Origin: Hyphomonadaceae bacterium BRH_c29
Lineage (GTDB): Bacteria > Pseudomonadota > Alphaproteobacteria > Caulobacterales > Hyphomonadaceae
Length of the DNA: 60,531 nt
Direction: 5' to 3'
Assembly: GCA_000961695.1 (NCBI GenBank)
Contig: LADW01000095.1
Coordinates: forward strand, 1 to 60,531
Part shown: piece after piece, positions 56,021-60,531 of the stretch
How the letters are laid out: each line of letters opens with the position of its first letter
Position numbering within the stretch: the first letter of the stretch is position 1
Translations under genes and position numbers: made by a program
Notes under the pieces: model-generated
What the model saw: only the letters and a program-made list of their open reading frames with translations
Databases searched by the model: none
What the model was told of the DNA's origin: nothing

Positions 56021-56198
56021 GAATAGGATCTCACTCAAAGGAAATGAAAGTAGAGTTTCTCAAGTTTCAACAGATCAAAGATTCAATCGTCGCGTATTTG
56101 GTGTCAACGAAAGAATGAGAACAGTTCGAGTAACACCCCTCCCGCACAAAACAAGAACACCCTAGACATCCCCCCAACCCCGCTCCATATCTCGCTCT

Positions 56199-58396
<2,198 letters not shown>

Positions 58397-58400
<4 letters not shown>

Positions 58401-59323
58401 GCAGCTTCTAATTCAAGCAAATGCTCCCCGATTTGCTCGACAGAAGTCATACTACGAATACGAATCTCTTCTTGATCAGCTTGCTCCTCAAGCGTTTCAA
58501 GCGCCTCTGCTACATTCCTCATTTGTTTGGCGGAAAATTGGGGATCATTTTTAGGTGGGATCTGAATGAGCATCTCATGATACCTATCTTGCCCCCTCTC
58601 CCAGTCTGCGTCCCTATTTACTTTTAGCTCCCACAATCTGGATTTAATTCGTCCAGACGAAAGGGAAACACCATTTGCTTGCAGCGTTCCAAAGTTTGCA
58701 ACTAGTTTTGAGCCCGCAAAATCAATATTTACTTCAGCCCCACGGCGAGCAGAGCGCCGCTTTCTTTCCAAGCGAACATCTTCGCTAAAGAAAGGCACTA
58801 AGCCAACCCGTTTTTCTTTGATATAATCCTTGATCAGAATCGGCAGTCTATCACCTCCACCGCTTTTTGGCCTCACCTCTTCGACGCCCCTCTCTACTAA
58901 CTCCAATTCAAAATCTTCTGAATATTTGTCAGTATAAAGAGATGATAGGCTCACCATCCACGAGCAGGCAATTTGCTCAAGACTTTCGCCCTCCCCATTC
59001 CGGAGCTCACCAACCTTCACCCCAGAAAACGGGAAGCTGGGTTCCAGGAGCGCTTCAATTGAGCGCTTGGCCAAATCAGATCGTAAACTCTCCACAGTCC
59101 ACTCGATCACCGATATCACGATTTTTGATTGGTCCGCATAGAGACACTGTAGTCGATCCAAACGGTTAGCAATCTCCAGATGGAAGCCGTCGTTGGAAAC
59201 GACGGCCACACCGAAAACTAAGCGCTCATACGAGCCCTCAATGGGCTGAATCAAAAGTGGGGCCCACTTCGCATCCACCTTGGACCGAAAACTTGGAAAC
59301 ATGTCTGAGTTCAGAGATGACAT
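58397..59323 (-). CDS. Unknown protein paired with the HipA-like kinase
   Basis: I do not recognise this 308-residue protein. The start [27 protein letters not shown] faintly recalls DUF3037, a family found next to HipA_2-type kinases, but the protein is more than twice that length. It has a basic patch [18 protein letters not shown] (about 205-223) and a Glu-rich helical end ([23 protein letters not shown]). It starts two bases after the kinase stop, so the two are coupled. Composition is AT-richer than uvrB. Its stop overlaps the uvrB stop by four bases on the opposite strand. Confidence 0.6.
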
Positions 59324-59325
59324 GG

Positions 59326-60138
59326 CTACACCAAATAATTCAATGCTTTAGCAGATTTCGCGGGTGTTTCGGACTTTCGCTTTTCAAGGAAGGTGTTCAA
59401 CGCCTTTCGGTCGGCCTCTGTCAAGTATGGCTCAACGCCACTATCTGCGAGCATCGCAGCAATATCTAGAGCACTAATATCTTGGCAAAGTGCGGCAGCA
59501 ATTCCCGCATGGTTCGCCTTTTCGTCTTCACTCATGTGAACAGTAAGCCACTCAGAAAGCCTGTTGATATAATCCGTAGAAGGATCAAGATTTCCTGCAG
59601 TCCACTTCGGACCCGTGAAAGAGTGACCGTGATCGATGAGCCAGATAGCGTCTTTTCCACCAAAAATCAGGTTTCCTGCATGCCGGTCGATATTTGCGAT
59701 CCACGTGTCAAACGCGTACAATTTACCCAAATCCGCCCAAGCGATTAGTTCTTTCAGCAGGCCCAGAATTTGCCCGGGGTTCACGGCCTTCAGTCTAAAA
59801 ATCAAGCTTGGCGTGCTGACATCCGCACTAGCAAGAACAAGCGGAAGACCATCAACGGTTTTAGGACCTTTTTTTGCGGGCAGGTTATTGTCTCTCACGA
59901 CCGCCAGATAAGTGGTGGGGATTGGCAGCCCCAGAGCAGTGGCACATGCTGAAGCGAGCAATTCGTTACAAAGCTCCTTCGGCTCAAGGTCTTTCAAGAT
60001 TGCAGAGCAAGTTGTCGATTCCGCTGTTAATATTTGTCCGCGGTACGTATCGTTCACGTTGCCTTCTTTGAAGGGCTGAGCGCCAGCCAGAACCGAAGCC
60101 AGCCGTATAGATTGGTGTTTTGGTATTTCTTTTGTCAA
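59326..60138 (-). CDS. HipA_2-like protein kinase
   Basis: The 270-residue protein has the HipA-type catalytic signature FDTWIANIDRHAGNLIF (Asp151, Asn156) and the metal-binding WLIDHGHSF (Asp169), with a likely ATP-binding Lys49 in SAILKDLEPKELCNELLAS. It lacks the N-terminal HipA subdomain and is shorter than HipA (about 440 residues). Family kinases phosphorylate proteins such as tRNA synthetases, but the target here is unknown. No HipB-like HTH gene is next to it. The start is TTG with GGGGGGAG upstream. The 308-residue gene follows after two bases. Confidence 0.75.
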   Translation of the reverse strand: MTKEIPKHQSIRLASVLAGAQPFKEGNVNDTYRGQILTAESTTCSAILKDLEPKELCNELLASACATALGLPIPTTYLAVVRDNNLPAKKGPKTVDGLPLVLASADVSTPSLIFRLKAVNPGQILGLLKELIAWADLGKLYAFDTWIANIDRHAGNLIFGGKDAIWLIDHGHSFTGPKWTAGNLDPSTDYINRLSEWLTVHMSEDEKANHAGIAAALCQDISALDIAAMLADSGVEPYLTEADRKALNTFLEKRKSETPAKSAKALNYLV

Positions 60139-60150
60139 CGCTCCCCCCTA

Positions 60151-60175
60151 TTTGAACTTACATCTATCTTTCAAA
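60151..60175. promoter_or_regulatory. Inverted repeat upstream of the HipA-like gene
   Basis: TTTGAA-N13-TTCAAA lies 13-37 bases before the kinase start, in the likely promoter. It may be an operator, but the arms are short. Confidence 0.35.
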
Positions 60176-60321
60176 GCTCGGCCCGTCTACCATAGATTGT
60201 TGTTTGGATCGGGTTCACACTCCCTTAATTTCTGAAATAAATCCGCTACTTACAGGGCCACCCCGCCGAGCGTAGAGAGGCAACTCTAACCTACAGCTTA
60301 TCTCACCCTTCACCTCCTCCC

Positions 60322-60531
60322 CTACACCTCCTCCCCCTCCCCCGCCTCCTTCTCCTCCCTCCGGAGCCTCACGAGTTCTGCCCAGGGGTCTCGGTTTCGG
60401 GCGCGTTCGCGGATGTCGGCGAGGATGGGGTCGACCTGTTCCTTTGAGGGCGGCGGCGTTTCCGGCGGGGGCGGCAGGGGTGGCAGGCCGGCGGCTTCGC
60501 GTGCGGCGGCGGCCTCTTCCGACGTCTTTTT
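60322..60531 (-). CDS. C-terminal end of a truncated, charged protein (5' partial)
   Basis: A frame open to the right edge encodes 69 residues before TAG at 60322-60324. It is rich in Ala, Pro, Glu and Arg, with LPPLPPPPETPPP followed by KEQVDPILADIRERARNRDPWAELVRLRREEKE. GC-rich codon use resembles the core genome, unlike the HipA cassette. The start is outside the window. I recognise no family. Confidence 0.55.
   Translation of the reverse strand, partial: KKTSEEAAAAREAAGLPPLPPPPETPPPSKEQVDPILADIRERARNRDPWAELVRLRREEKEAGEGEEV

Noticed and set aside
56115..56135. GAAC-A-GTTC upstream of uvrB as a LexA site
   Set aside because: Alphaproteobacterial LexA sites are direct repeats GTTC-N7-GTTC; the second half is absent at that spacing.

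Overview
The window looks like a chromosomal segment of a GC-rich alphaproteobacterium, most likely Caulobacterales or Hyphomonadaceae. Three things point there: a Caulobacter-type pilA-cpaABCDEF-tadBC locus, an alphaproteobacterial NepR-like anti-sigma factor, and a TacA-like sigma-54 activator, set beside a dcw (division and cell wall) cluster. The family assignment is inference; the gene calls rest on motifs visible in the translations. No tRNA, rRNA, CRISPR array or insertion sequence was recognised.

Layout. 0-9 kb: a truncated flavodoxin-like gene; an AT-richer 469-codon gene with a possible restriction-endonuclease-like C-terminus; a PnuC transporter; an SDR-like protein; a TPR protein; an arsenic operon read leftward (arsR-arsI-acr3-arsC) with a clear operator over the arsR start; and an M17 aminopeptidase. 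8.5-20.7 kb: the Tad/Flp pilus locus, comprising a TadD-like lipoprotein, cpaABCDEF-tadBC read leftward, the 52-codon pilin gene pilA with its own terminator, and a rightward group holding a secretin-N-domain protein and two TadE-like minor pilins. 20.7-35.1 kb: a UMF1-type MFS transporter, then the dcw cluster read leftward (mraZ-rsmH-ftsL-ftsI-murE-murF-mraY-murD-ftsW-murG-murC), mostly joined by 4-base ATGA overlaps and preceded by a four-fold TGGGN array typical of MraZ sites. 35.1-35.9 kb is non-coding and rich in hairpins. 35.9-47.9 kb: oxyR, an MFS transporter, a MarR-GNAT fusion, a TacA-like regulator, nepR, a Cds1-like PLP enzyme, an EamA transporter, leuA, a VTT membrane protein, an XRE regulator and a BaiN-like flavoprotein. 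48-53.3 kb: a large RTX protein with an internal duplication, a 50-residue membrane protein, a group III truncated haemoglobin, and a PiT phosphate transporter with a Pho box upstream.

53.3-60.5 kb is the most accessory-looking part. uvrB is bracketed by two AT-richer, tightly packed two-gene cassettes: a DUF262/HNH protein with an AlbA_2 (Schlafen-type) protein, and a HipA_2-like kinase with an unrecognised 308-residue partner. Both resemble defence or toxin-type modules. With the lone nuclease-like gene near the left end, they are the best candidates for undescribed biology here. A truncated leftward gene closes the window.
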